Shown: in pieces, positions 31,928 to 42,896 of the stretch | How the letters are laid out: the number at the start of each line of letters is the position of its first letter | Numbering within the stretch: the first letter of the stretch is position 1 | Notes under the pieces: generated by a model | Database searches by the model: none | What the model was told of the DNA's origin: nothing | Seen by the model: the letters and a program-made list of their open reading frames with translations, nothing else | Made by a program: the position numbers and the translations under genes | DNA from: Amblyomma americanum | Lineage: Eukaryota; Arthropoda; Arachnida; Ixodida; Ixodidae | NCBI RefSeq assembly: GCF_052857255.1 | Contig: NC_135505.1 | Coordinates: forward strand, 135,197,356 to 135,261,355 | DNA length: 64,000 nt | Reading direction: 5' to 3'

Positions 31928-32334
31928 TTAAGGAAGCCAACAGTCACCGGAACCAAGGTGCATAGGGGAATATTTCTATTTTTTAATATCTAGTGCCAAT
32001 CAGTTTTTAGAGTTTTTTTAAATAAAATTACTTATAAAGCAGCAGAAAAAACAAACCATGCCGCCGATGGGATCCGAACCCACGACCTCCGAATATCGCG
32101 TCCGGCGCTCTTACCAATTGGGCTACGGCGACGGCTGTCCAATCTGCTGCTCTCGTGGGTATTTATGTTTTGCGTGTAAGCGAACCTTGAGAGTGTTCAC
32201 CAGCGCCACCCTCGTCCACCCTGCTGCTTTATAAGTAATTTTCTTAAAAAACTAATTGATTGGCACTAGATATTAAAAAAAATTAGAAACATTCCCCTAT
32301 GCACCTTGGTTTCGGTGACTGTTTGCTTCCTTAA
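31928..32334. mobile_element. Foldback/MITE with about 115-bp inverted ends around a tRNA-like core
   Basis: The left arm (ttaaggaagccaacagtcacc, aaccaaggtgcatagggg, taatatctagtgccaatca, attacttataaagcagcag; 31928 to about 32046) is complementary to the right arm (about 32221-32334). The middle 175 bases hold a 73-nt tRNA-like sequence and a unique stretch. TA-rich sequence on both sides fits insertion at TA. No transposase frame is present. Confidence 0.8.
32060..32132 (-). tRNA. tRNA-like sequence (pseudo-tRNA) inside the foldback element
   Basis: On the minus strand the 73 bases fold as a canonical cloverleaf. The 7-bp acceptor is GTCGCCG with CGGCGGC. The D loop aattggtaa carries GG, the anticodon stem is CCGGA/TTCGG, and the T arm is GTGGG-TTCGGAT-CCCAT. 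Boxes A (TAGCCCAATTGG) and B (GGTTCGGATCC) are good. The anticodon loop CGCGATA would give anticodon CGA (Ser), but U33 is replaced by G and a serine long variable arm is missing. A functional tRNA is therefore unlikely; a tRNA-derived repeat core is more probable. Confidence 0.55.
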
Positions 32335-32354
32335 TATATATATATATATATATA

Positions 32355-32877
32355 TGTTGTAAGCACTGTGAGTGACCTTCATCTTCATCTCAGCGTAATC
32401 ATCATCGGTCATCGGGTGGTGCGAAGAAGACGAAGTGTTGCTAAGCTGTGACTAGTCGGTAGCTGCTGCTTCGGCCTACCTGAAGTAAAAAGGTGAATTT
32501 GCTGGTGCGTTCTTCTGCCTCACAAGTGGTGGAGGTGACTCCTGATCCCAGCGTCCTCAACGCGGCACCCCCTGGAGCTCCGTTCCGGTCGTGTTCTTGG
32601 CGGCACATCAACCGCCATGGCGCAGTCACATCCCCCTGCTCTCACCGTTCCGGCGCCTGTAGCTACCGATGGGCATCCCACGGCTGCCCATGCCACCTCT
32701 GCACCACTGACGTCCCAAGGTGCCCTTGCTCAGCACCATTTGACCCACCCAACTTGGTCAGTTACCTCACGTCAGCGCGAAGAAGACGAAGTGTTGCTAA
32801 GCTGTGACTAGTCGGTAGCTGCTGCTTCGGCCTACCTGAAGTAAAAAGGTGAATTTGCTGGTGCGTTCTTCTGCCTC

Positions 32878-32880
<3 letters not shown>
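32355..32880 (+). mobile_element. Internally deleted LTR retrotransposon
   Basis: The 5' LTR (32355-32524, TGTTGTAAGC to CTCACA, 170 bp) is followed by a short leader, an ATG at 32617 opening a gag-like Pro/Ala/His-rich frame, and then the last 104 bases of the LTR (32777-32880), identical in length and sequence to 32421-32524. Almost all of gag, and all of pol and the 3' LTR start, are deleted. It sits in a TA tract. Confidence 0.75.
32617..32776 (+). pseudogene. Truncated gag-like frame of the LTR element
   Basis: Starts MAQSHPPALTVPAPVATDG in context accgccATGG and runs into the residual 3' LTR after about 53 codons. No nucleocapsid, protease or reverse transcriptase remains. The LTR class is undetermined (Gypsy or BEL). 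Confidence 0.5.
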
Positions 32881-32916
<36 letters not shown>

Positions 32917-33029
32917 CCACACGACCACGTGGCTATGACGTGGTCTTACGCCCCTCCCTCCCCCCCCCCCCCTTGGATATCATTACCTGGCTTCACATCA
33001 CCCCACCGGATGTCATCACGTGGCTTCAC

Positions 33030-33260
33030 ATAACCCTCACCGGATGTTATTAAGGTCAAAGGTCAACCCAAAGGCCACCCAGTGTCAAAAGTCAGAAATC
33101 AAAGGTCAACTAAAGACCATAAATGAAGGTCAGGGGTCAAGGGCTCGACACCATAACTGTAGCACATATGGTCATAAACAGGTATCCTTGGTTGGACTGA
33201 AGGTCGTTCAAGGTCATTGTCCGACCTACGCGACGACTGGTTTACCTTGCGTAGTGAAGC
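33030..33260 (+). repeat. AGGTCA half-site-rich sequence
   Basis: Contains a perfect DR1 (AGGTCA A AGGTCA) at 33053-33065 and further half-sites (aaaggtcaac, gaaggtcaggggtcaa, gttcaaggtcatt). Related in character to the repeats at 9990 and 22285, though not clearly collinear with them. Confidence 0.45.
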
Positions 33261-35160
33261 TTTTCGCTTCGAAATAGTGACGTATGCTATGAGAGAGGCC
33301 CATTCTCCTTCGGCCGATCATCAGTTCCCTGAAACTACAGCCGGGTACATAGTTCTCCAACCCGCATTAATGAATCGTGCAAAATAAAATGTATACATTC
33401 AGGCGCAATCTAAGAGAACAATTGTAGCCCTGAATATCTGCATTTTGAAATAAGAAATCTTCTTGCCGTAAATGGTTCAAAAATATATACTGCCACGTCC
33501 ATGGTGTGCGTGTACTCACTTTAGGAAGCGCCGTCGATGAACTATCATAGGTGCCTTGAACTATGAAGAACTTGTCGTTAACTCCTTTGCCTGAAATTAT
33601 TTAGCGACCATTAGCAGCAAGCAGCAATCTGCAGAAAGCGCCACGCATGCACTGGGCATTGAGGTCGCAGCAGGAACCATGCAAATGTATCTGAAGGCAA
33701 TGGTCCATTCTTCCGATGTGCAGCAGTCTGTCTTTTATAGTGTTTCAATCACTCGCATCCAGCCGTTAAGATTGTACTTCAATAAAACATTAAGCTGTGC
33801 TAGTTTGTGACTCACACTTCGAACGAAGACAGCGCAAAAAAGGCAACCACAGAAGAGAAGACAAGACAGCGTTCTTTGTGTCGTGTTGTTTTCTCTTCTG
33901 TGGTTGCCTTTTTCGCGCTGTCTTCGTTCCATGTTAAAAGTGCCATAGAAAACGAATGAGGAACGGTTTTGACATCAGCAAAACATAAATAGCAAAAAAA
34001 TTCAAGCCTTCCGACGGGAGACCTACGGATATGTTGATCTTTATAGTGAAATCTTACGATATATGAAAAAAGCTGCGCTTATAAACACTTTCCGTTCAAA
34101 AATGTTTTTGACCAGAATTGTTCGGCATGGGAAAAAATCCCTTATGTATATGTGAAAAAAATTACTTATGTATGTAAAAAAAAACTCAGTGAGGCAGATA
34201 TCGAAATCGCCAGCTGCGTCACAACGAACTGAATGAATTAGTGCGCAGAAGAAAGTCTCAGCAGACACACCCGGAGATGAAATTAGTTCCGCAACAATCG
34301 AGAAGAAACACGTGCAGAGAGCTGAGGTCTATTTCTTATCTACACAGATTTAATCGGAGCAGGAAGAGTCAAACTAAGTATTTTCTTTGTGGTTAAGGTT
34401 GGAAACTTGTGTTGATCAACGACTTACTCGAGGAGGTGATCCACCGCATAGAAGTATACTTCAGATGGCTCTCCATTCTGGTGCGGCGATGAAGGCTTTC
34501 AAAACCCTGGAAGGATTCAAGAGCATAATGATGGTAGGTATGTCCAAGTACCATCCTCACATATTATTGATGACATATTCATATACCAAACAATTCTAGA
34601 CAAAAATTTTTTCAACGGCAAAGAGCTTATGAACGAAATTTTCCGTATATTGTAAGAGCTCACTATAACAGTTAATATTTCTGTCGTCAGGCTTGCATTT
34701 TTTTGCTGTTAACATTTTCGTTATCATCAGGAACGTTCCCCATTGGTTTTCTGCGGCAGTCTTTACTACTCGATGCGAGATTTGAAAAATTTTGAAAGAT
34801 CTTACTACAATTTAGAAGAACGGAACATTACCTTCAATATTTTCATAACAGTACCTTAAAATATCCCTATATTCAAAATTTGTGTCAAAGAATGTTGGAC
34901 ATGTTTCCAGGCGAAAGCAAGCTTCGTAGTTGCCCGACAAGGATAGAAGGGGGATCCGTGTAGTCGTACAGGGCTTCTCTCACAAGCAAGGCGTCGCTGT
35001 ATACAAGCACTGAGCTTTTTAGGGTATATTGGGGTATTAGGGCTTTAGCGCTTAGGGTATATTACGGAATTGGGGTTTGGCTTTTTAAGGGCTAAGGGTA
35101 ATCAGCGCCGTCAGCATTAGAAGCGCAGGCGAGTAGACGACGCGTGTTTAAGGTTGGCTT
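33261..35160. other. No gene recognised apart from a palindrome
   Basis: Holds the inverted repeat at 33821-33929. Other frames of 60-75 codons are unsupported. Confidence 0.45.
33821..33929. repeat. Long inverted repeat (hairpin)
   Basis: gaacgaagacagcgc with aaaaaggcaaccacagaagag is complementary to the 3' side ctcttctgtggttgcc with gcgctgtcttcgttc. The stem is about 42 bp and the loop about 25-30 bases. Confidence 0.85.
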
Positions 35161-35277
35161 GTGCTCAGGTCCTGCAACGCAATTCCTTTCCCGCACATCT
35201 GGCGATGGGTTTAATGTGAGGCCACCGTTCCAGCCATGAGAGTGCGGTTTGAAAATCGGCCCTATAGTTGGAAACGG

Positions 35278-35365
35278 ACGGTTGCACTCTGGTCATTTGT
35301 GGGACCAGCATTTGCCAATGCATTTCCAATAATCGGCCGATTACCTGTGCTGCTATGGTGCGGTT
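35278..35365. mobile_element. Truncated relative of the MITE at 23180
   Basis: gaccagcatttgccaatgca and gattacctgtgctgctatgg align with the right half of 23180-23299. Confidence 0.5.
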
Positions 35366-35643
35366 TGCAGAGCGACTTCCGAGTAGCCAGCTGACTGCTC
35401 TGATGCCATCCACGCACGGTAGTTCTAGGCATCTAATGACTCAAACCGACCGTGGAAGATCGGCGTAGACTCGGAAGGCCAAGGATGGCTAATCAGCGAC
35501 TCGTGGTTTTGATACGAAGATAAAGAAAAAAAGAATTAGACGGTTAACAAGCGTGGTTGGTTATTATCAAGTGGACATACTAACAAGATCAGAGGAATGG
35601 ACGGACGTGAATAAATGCCGTGAGGGTAGCACGAAGTTTTACC

Positions 35644-36140
35644 ATGGCAGCCAACGATTCCGCCTTTTTTCATTTTCATGTGCTGCCACCTCGCGTACAA
35701 CGCTGGAAGCTCACTGGTAGGGTACTGTGCGCCCAACTCGGACTTAGCGCCGCTGCGGAGCACGTTTTTTGGAATCTGTCAACGATGGCGTGTCCTGGGC
35801 AGCACCTGGTGCCTGGAGGATTTCTAGGATTTACTGATGGCTGGGTGCGAAGTCCGAGGCAGGCTGCTGTGCCCACCGAAGAGCAAATTCTTCAGTATAT
35901 CCGATCATCCGGCATGCAATGCGATCGCCAGCTGAGCAAGAGCCGCCGCTTCAGAGATGAAGGCTACATTCGGAACATAATGTTTAATGAAATATCCCCG
36001 ACAGTCAGGTTGCCTTTTTCCGCTGTATATGCCTGCCATCCTCGAAAGGTGGATACTACATCGTGCACACCGTAGCACAGAAAACAACTGGGGACAACAG
36101 TTTTTACAAGCAATCATTGTGCTCAAGCGCTGCCGAATAG
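35644..36140 (+). pseudogene. Probable SWIM-type-protein pseudogene
   Basis: Starts MAANDSAFFHFHVLPP in the strong context accATGG and stays open for 144 codons. The part TEEQILQYIRSSGMQCDRQL, RFRDEGYIRNIMFNEIS and YACHPRK resembles the N-terminal side of SWIM zinc-finger proteins common in tick genomes. The similarity resumes in another frame after a frameshift near 36048 (GYYIVHTVAQKTTGDN) and then meets a stop, before any CxC..CxH SWIM core. The identification is from memory of the family pattern and is tentative. Confidence 0.35.
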
Positions 36141-36366
36141 CTACACGAACTACAAAAGCACAAGCGTACTCGCAACATGGCAGCTCTGCTAGCATTTCAC
36201 TTTATTTTCCCACAACACACCGCTGCATAGGTTAAACAAGCATGCGCGTCCATAAAGGCGAGCGCGAGAGGCGCACATTGAGCTATTCCGGCGATACCAC
36301 GCAGAGCTCTTCATCATGGATATGATTCGAACACACGCATAACGCACCTTCTTCTTCTTCTGCCTC

Positions 36367-36885
36367 TTAATACGTGGCGCATACCCACACGGGGGAATTG
36401 GCCAGGGTGTAGTGGCATAAACAAGGAAATTTCCATAGGAGATTACAACAAAATTTTAGCACCATGCGTGAATGCTCTCGTAGCTTCTTTTTCGTTGTCC
36501 GCTCCATCGCGCGTTGAAAGCGGCTCACAGCACTTGCCCATTTGGTCTTCTTGCTTAAGAAAGCAAAAAGCGTCGGAACGAAGTCTGGGTACCGCGGTGA
36601 TATTCGAGACCTTCCTTCCCATAAATAAAACACTTCGTGATAGACTGCACACGCATTTAACCACAGTACCTCGTCCGTACCTGTCACAAAGTGATTCCCG
36701 CACAGTCTAATTGACGTGCTTGGCGGTGCCCAAGGGCGGCCACGATCGTCGAGCCGGCGAACTGCTTTTATCCACACTTCGCGTCGAAGGCGGTCCCGGG
36801 AAGCGTTCAGAAAGCGAAAAAATCCGAGTTTGCTTCCCTTTACATATTGGGCACTGCAGCCGTATGCAACACATGTCGTAGGCAT
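36367..36885 (-). CDS. THAP-domain zinc-finger protein
   Basis: Residues 1-68 form a THAP domain, a C2CH DNA-binding zinc finger. CVAYGC gives the first two cysteines, the conserved W is in VWIKAV, the P in the AP-P region and CGNHF the C-x2-H pair. The domain starts at the ATG at 36885, as is usual. After HFVTG the typical THAP tail PDFVPTLFAF appears only about 30 residues later. A 66-base in-frame segment there has a donor-like ACAG-GTACGG and an acceptor-like tatgggaag and could be a small intron. The C-terminal 100 residues (KKTKWASAVSRFQRAMERTT, basic) are not recognised, and the last 40 look like run-on. Upstream DNA is GC-rich with an NRF1-like site at 37030. It could be a cellular THAP regulator or the remnant of a THAP-bearing transposase. 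Confidence 0.6.
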   Translation of the reverse strand: MPTTCVAYGCSAQYVKGSKLGFFRFLNASRDRLRREVWIKAVRRLDDRGRPWAPPSTSIRLCGNHFVTGTDEVLWLNACAVYHEVFYLWEGRSRISPRYPDFVPTLFAFLSKKTKWASAVSRFQRAMERTTKKKLREHSRMVLKFCCNLLWKFPCLCHYTLANSPVWVCATY

Positions 36886-37029
36886 CGCCAAATGCGTCGC
36901 GCTGAACGCCTGACGGCTGCAGCAACGCACCCCGCGTAGGAAGCCGGTTTGTTTACACTTCCACGGCCGGTCTCGAATGGAGCGCGCGACACTTCAATTA
37001 TGTTGCGCGACACCGCCGCCAGGGGATGG

Positions 37030-37040
37030 GCGCATGCGCA
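37030..37040. promoter_or_regulatory. NRF1-like site upstream of the THAP gene
   Basis: GCGCATGCGCA lies 145 bases upstream of the THAP start codon in a CpG-rich stretch that also holds gcgcgcgac and ccgccgcc. A TATA-less CpG promoter would fit. Confidence 0.35.
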
Positions 37041-37130
37041 ATCGCGTCGTAAAAAAAAAAAAAAGGGCGGTTTTGAATTGCGGTACAAACAGCCGTCTGG
37101 ATGGGCACGAACATGGGGTGATGCCAAATT

Positions 37131-39465
37131 GATAACAGGACAGGACTACTCAAACTGAGTTTAGGATGGTGCAAAGACCTTTCTAATGTGTTTATCTTTA
37201 AAAAAAATTGGAGCGGTGGCTAAACTAACAGAAATGGTATATTGAGTTTCGTTCACTGAAAAATGAAGATAAAGGAGAGCGCTCCAATCCACATCTGTGA
37301 GGCTAAAAACTTCGACGCTGAACACGTCAGCGCAGCCTCGTAGGCGAGACTTCAACCTCTCCTGTTCCACGAAATTTCCTGCTCCAGGAATGCAGGAGGT
37401 GTTGATAATCTGACGGAGATGTTCAAACATCAGGGTTTGGCTGTTCGGCTGAGTTAGTTCATCAGGAAGAAACTTCAGGCGCTAGAAGTAAACAACACGG
37501 GCACTGCTCTTCTCTGGGTAATGTAATACCTGTGCTACACGGGTAAGTTCGAATGACATCCGAGTGGAATGGCATTCGAGGCTTGGAATGAGATTCGGAC
37601 TCCTCGGACTCCCGCGGTGCTACACGACACTTTCCAAACGCATTTGAAATTTCCTCAGCTCGTTTTCAGTGTACGATGACGATGGCGGCGGTGGTCACAC
37701 TAGTGCGACAAAGACACTGTCACGGTCAACAGCAGCGTATGTGATTGTAGTGGGACAAGTTTTTGAGGCCAACGACACCTACGAATCCGAACGGTGGACT
37801 GTCAGCCTTCATGTCCTCGGCAGGCCGGCCGCTGAGCGAAAACACGCTGATGAGCAGACGGTGTGAATATATTCGCCCTTCTGCCTTATACATATTGTTA
37901 ACAAGTGAAACTAACGGGTATATTTCACATGTGCACACTCGAACACTCACCAGCTATAGGCGCTTGCCAAATTAATTTTAATCGATGGCGACTCCCTTCC
38001 CTTCCGCGGCGACTAGTCCTAGTGAGTCCGCACGGTTACGTCTGTGAATTCGGCGGTTGTGAAGAGCGAATTAACAAGTTTTAGCGAATGCAAATGATAA
38101 ACGAGTGTATTTTTGACAACAGCGACCAGAAATCAACTATTGCTCACATCGCAGGGCGCGCATACGATGAACGGGAAGCGCCGGTGTGACCGAGACCGCC
38201 GAGCACTACGGTCAGCGGCAGTCGTCGCCTTTGCTAGTTTGTGGATAACAAGTTATGCCGTTTCAATTACCGCGAATGGTCACCAATCATACTTCTGAAT
38301 AAAGCAGTTTAAAATAAACTACTGATCGTGTCGGAGGAAGTCGGGACAATTAGCGACAAGCGCCGGTCGTAGGCGATGTCAGCAGCCCGGCTGTCAAGTG
38401 TTTCTCAGGCGAGCGATCGTATCGGCGCTTCCTCCCACAGATTGTCGCACTGCGTTAACAATCACGGGTGAAACCGGTACCAATGCGATGAGCTTATTTG
38501 ATAGAACTAAAGCGCGGAATGCGTTTTATGTCATGAAAACGAGCGCTAGCTGTTCGTAGGCAGCGATGTAAACAACAGTATGAGTGCGGCCGTCCTCACC
38601 GGCGCACTGCTGGAGAAATTTCATGCTCATGTGGTAAATGTTGATTGGTGCACTGTTATCTTCAGGCACTTACGTAGACAGAACACGAGCTAGTTGCTAA
38701 GCAAAGAGCAGGAAAAAGCAATCAGCGGGTATCAAAATGAGCAGCCACAGAGCCGAAAGCACTCGCGCGGCTGTGGGCGGGGCGAAGCGATGGCGGCGGC
38801 AACGCCTATTGGCCGGTTCGGGCTGTGTTCGCGTTTCGAAGGCATTCCAAAATCTGGAATGCCTCCGCGGAGCTCCGTCGACTCAAATGGCATCTGAACC
38901 GAATGCCGTCGAAAAAATTCGTGTAGCAGCCGGCAGTCGAGCCGAATGACACTCGGTTGGAAGGCATTCGAAGCGCCCGTTATAAGAGAGCATAGACGTC
39001 GTGAATGGCGCAATACAAGCTGGCATAACATGTCAGAGCTGTGTTGCAGGTACAGCAGAAGGACTCTGCGAAGTGATCGCCACTAACCACTGGACAGCAT
39101 TTGCCCTGGGTGCTACAAAAGCGTCCGCAATCGCCTGTGTAAAAGGAAAATCTAATGTAACAACATGACGAGTTGCTTGCCTGCTCTCATACTCGTACAC
39201 TTTAAGAACCGGCTCTCGAAGCAGATGTCGCTGCCCATCGATAATCTCAAGTATTGTTGATTATTGACATCGTGTGGCGAAATTTGAGGCATTTTACGCA
39301 TGAGCTCCTTCACAAAGACAGCCCCTATGGTTATGATCTCTGCCGCCTTACGAGGTATGACCATCCGCGAAGCTGCAGCAAAGCTAGTTTGATTTTCAGC
39401 CCCCCGAACTAAGTTCACAACGCGAACAGTCATTGCATTGAAGTCGTCGGCAAGTCTGTGGATCA
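37131..39465. other. No gene recognised
   Basis: CpG-rich in places. Related direct words occur at about 37547-37580 (cgaatgacatccgagtgg) and 38940-38972 (cgaatgacactcggttgg), which may mark the ends of a repeat. Several short frames, none supported. Confidence 0.4.
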
Positions 39466-39586
39466 TAGAGTTACTTACTATTAACTAGAGGGAAAGCTGG
39501 CACCGGCCTACGGGAGCTTGCATGGAGCTTCCTCAAGTCCACTGAGCCACCATGGGCGCTCTAAGGATCATGGGGCGGAGAGCTAC
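39466..39586 (+). repeat. Inverted repeat, left copy
   Basis: atagagttacttactattaa, ctagagggaaagct and then catgggcgctctaaggatcatgggg match the complement of 44270-44375. Confidence 0.75.
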
Positions 39587-40348
39587 CGACGGCAGAACCA
39601 CAAATTTTGGCCAAAAAATTATGAAAAGCAAACGTTGTTCGCTAATCAAGAATGCACTAACACGCAATATTCTGTCTATAAATTGCAACAAACAAGCAGA
39701 AAAGCAGGTAAATGTAAAGTTTTCCCAAAATAAGCGATCGCTTGCTCTTCTACTGGCCAAATATTGCAGACGATAGCCAATAATTCGTGCTTTAACAGGC
39801 GCATTTTTAAAAAGAAATATGTTTTCAAAAAATTTGTCGCTTCAGCACTTGGAGCGGTTTTTTAATCGCACTTCGAAAACCAAAAACCTTTTATTGGCAG
39901 CGTGTGCTGTTGCGTTTTCGCTACTACGGCTTTTGCGCACTACGTTTGCGCCAAAGTCGTCTGCGCCGTGGATACGGAATGACACAAGGGCGCCTGGATA
40001 CCCGCTCGCCTCCGCTTTCAAGGTGGGGACACCCTTTGTATAACCCCGCGCCGCCGTTTCCTCCTCGCAGCGGCATGTTCGGTCTCACGCGTCAGTTGTG
40101 TGCAGTGCGCTGTGTGTCTGGTATGGTTCCTCTGCAGTCGCATGGCGACTGTAATAAGGCTACTGATCTGGAAATAGACAGCAAATACTTGTTTCACTCG
40201 TGGATGTAGTGTTTTGGCAGTTTTGAGCGCATTTTATGCACGATGCACTCGGTCCGACTACACGGTAATCGAAAAGCTATCACGGGCTGCTGTGTTTTCC
40301 AGTCAACGGCTGCACTTTAAAAGGAAAGCAGTTATTTGTGTTCCTTAT
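39587..40348. other. No gene recognised
   Basis: A plus-strand frame (about 39904-40209) is rich in Arg and Pro, without a domain. Confidence 0.4.
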
Positions 40349-40646
40349 AATAATTGGGTTTTTTGGGGAAAGGAAATGGCGCAGTATCTGTCTAATATAT
40401 CATTGGACACCTGAACCGCGCCATAAAGGAAGGGGAAAGGAGGGAGTGAAAGAAGAAAGGAAGAAAGAGGTGCCGTAGTGGAGGGCTCCGGGATAATTTC
40501 GACCACCTGGGGATCTTTAACGTGCACTGACATCGCACAGCACACGGGCGCCTTAGCGTTTTTCCTCCATAAAACGCGGTCGGGTTCGAACCCGGGAACT
40601 CCGGATCAGTAGTCGAGCGCCCTAACCACTGAGCCACCGCGGCGGG
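40349..40646 (-). repeat. SINE family A, nearly full length
   Basis: aataattgggttttttgggg to head tgagccaccgcggcgggt. The stretch between body and head is shortened (cataaaacgcggtcggg). Confidence 0.85.
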
Positions 40647-40649
40647 TTA

Positions 40650-41534
40650 TTTGTTTTTTTTTTCTTTATTGCATGGAAGAACTTCTGTAGAAAGGAGGAA
40701 ACTTCAATCAGACTAGTTCGCGTCTCAAGTTACCGGGCTGCTTAATATGAGCCCCCCATAGCCCTAACTCACCACTGCATCCCCATCAAAACATCAAAAT
40801 TCAGGGAGGCACACACAAGCATCTAGGCACGGCAGCCAGCTTGGAGGTTCGTCGCGAGCAGCATATACACTCCTCACCAACGCACACTGTTCCCGAAACA
40901 CAGATTTGGACGATCTCGGTGGCTCGGCATGTCTGTCCATCATACGGCTTTTGTGTTCCTTGATAGTAATAATGTGGACTCTATTAGGGTCACCGAATTC
41001 CCTAGAACTATGCTATTTTTGTAGTTTTGAACGTAAAGACTGTTAACAAGGCCCCAATTTCTCTTCTATAGAAGCAGCGCGGAGCATGTGTGACCTGCCA
41101 AATATAATAATTTTGCGTAGTCACCATACATTTTTCCAACATTCTCTGAAGTGGCTTTGTCTTGTTGCTGCACCGTATGTGAAAAATTCCGCGTAATAAT
41201 GTCAGATTTCTCTTCCAACTAATCAGTCGCCTCACTGCTCTGGAGTGGAAAGCTGAGGACACATCGGAAACCATATGGTCATATTTTCTGAACTGCTTCC
41301 CTTAGTAGATTGTGCCACAATAAATTAATTCAGCTGTTTGCAGCTTGCTTTTGAATGATGTTGACTACACGTAGACTGATGATGAGATGCGACGACGTCT
41401 TCCTAATTCGTAGTGACTAAGTCGCTTTATTCGAGGATAAATTTAACTTATTTTGCCTTTCAAAACATGAAGAAAATCAAAAGCGACTGATCCACAAAGA
41501 CACCTCACAAAATCAGCCCCTGACAACTACTTAT
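40650..41534. other. No gene recognised
   Basis: No domain-bearing frame. A 25-bp poly-T-rich stretch follows the SINE. Confidence 0.4.
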
Positions 41535-41765
41535 TTTTATGGAGGAAAAACGCTAAGGCGCCCGTGTGCTGTGCGATGTCAGTGCACGTTAAAGATCCCC
41601 AGGTGGTTGAAATTATTCCGGAGCCCTCCACTATGGCACTCCTTTCTTCCTTTCTTATTTCACTCCCTCCTTTATCCCTTCCCTTACGGCGCGGTTCAGG
41701 TGTCCAACGATATATGAGACAGATACGGCGCCATTTCCTCCCCCCCCCAAAAAAAAAACAATTAA
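41535..41765 (+). repeat. SINE family A, headless
   Basis: Begins tttttatggaggaaaaacgc and ends in (C)n(A)n. The tRNA-like part is missing. Confidence 0.85.
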
Positions 41766-41849
41766 AACAACAACTACTTATTTTCAATCCTATTGTCTCC
41801 GCCAGGGTAAACTAAGAGGAGCCGGAGCAACACAGGGAAAAAATTGAGA

Positions 41850-42110
41850 ATTGGTTTTTGAGGAAAGTAAATGGCGCAGTAATTGGCTCGCATGTTTCGA
41901 TGGACACCTCAACCACGCAGTAAGTGAAGCAAGGGAGGAAGGTGGGAGTAAAAGAGGAAAGATAGAAAGAGGTGTCGTGGTGGAGGGCTCCGGAATAATT
42001 TCGACCACCTGGGGATCTTTAACGTGAACTGACAACGCACAGCGCACGGGCGCCTTTGCGTTTCGCCTCCATCAAAACTTGGCCACCACGGTCGGGATCG
42101 AACCCCTTAC
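41850..42110 (-). repeat. SINE family A, diverged
   Basis: ttggtttttgaggaaagtaa through ggaggaaggtgggagtaaaa to the head cacggtcgggatcgaacccc. Older than its neighbours by number of differences. Confidence 0.75.
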
Positions 42111-42289
42111 TCGCTTCTGCGGAACCGTCTGCTCCAGTTGCTAAGAGACGCTTTCTTGCTGTCTCACTCGATAGTCGTCGGGCAAGGCAATAGATCACTC
42201 ATTAAGGAATGAGTCTGGGCTAGTTGTGAAACCACGTTTGAGGTAAAGCACGCAGGAAGACGTGGGATAGTGAACACAGCCGAAAAGCT

Positions 42290-42488
42290 TTTATGTCAGT
42301 GCACATTAAAGGTCCCCAGGTGGTCGAAATTATTCCGGAGCCCTCCACTACGGCACCTCTTCTTCCTTTCTTTCACTCCCTCCTTTATCCCTTCCCTTGC
42401 GGCGCGGTTCAGGTGTCCAACGATATATGGGACAGATACTGCGCCATTTCCTTTCCCCCAAAACCAATTATTATTATTATTATTATTA
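42290..42488 (+). repeat. SINE family A, headless
   Basis: Starts tatgtcagtgcacattaaag and ends in (ATT)n. Confidence 0.85.
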
Positions 42489-42707
42489 AAAGCTTTCATT
42501 CCTGCTGCTGCTGTCATCGAAAGAGGAAAAAAAAGTAATCTATATGAAATGGTTGCCCAGAAACACGCGTGACGAAGTTTACAGACGTGGCTGCGTGACG
42601 GCAATGAAAATAGCCTTTTTTTTCCCCAGTTGTGATTTCTTTAAAACCAATACGAATAGTGAATAAATAATCCATTACTGCGGAAAAAAAAGCAGCCTTT
42701 CGTTCCC

Positions 42708-42841
42708 GTCACTCCACTACAGCACCTCTCTCTTCCTTTCTTCTTTCACTCCCTCCTTTACCTTTCCCTTACGGCGCGGTTCAGGTGTCCAACGATATAT
42801 GAGACAGATACTGCGCCATTTCCTTTCCCCCAAAAAAACCA

Positions 42842-42895
<54 letters not shown>
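42708..42895 (+). repeat. SINE family A 3' part with long (ATT)n tail
   Basis: Starts cactccactacagcacctc. The tail (42841-42895) is about 18 ATT units. Confidence 0.85.

Positions 42896-42896
<1 letters not shown>

Noticed and set aside
31597..31956. Open frames of Ile-Tyr repeats
   Set aside because: Translation of the (TA)n tract.
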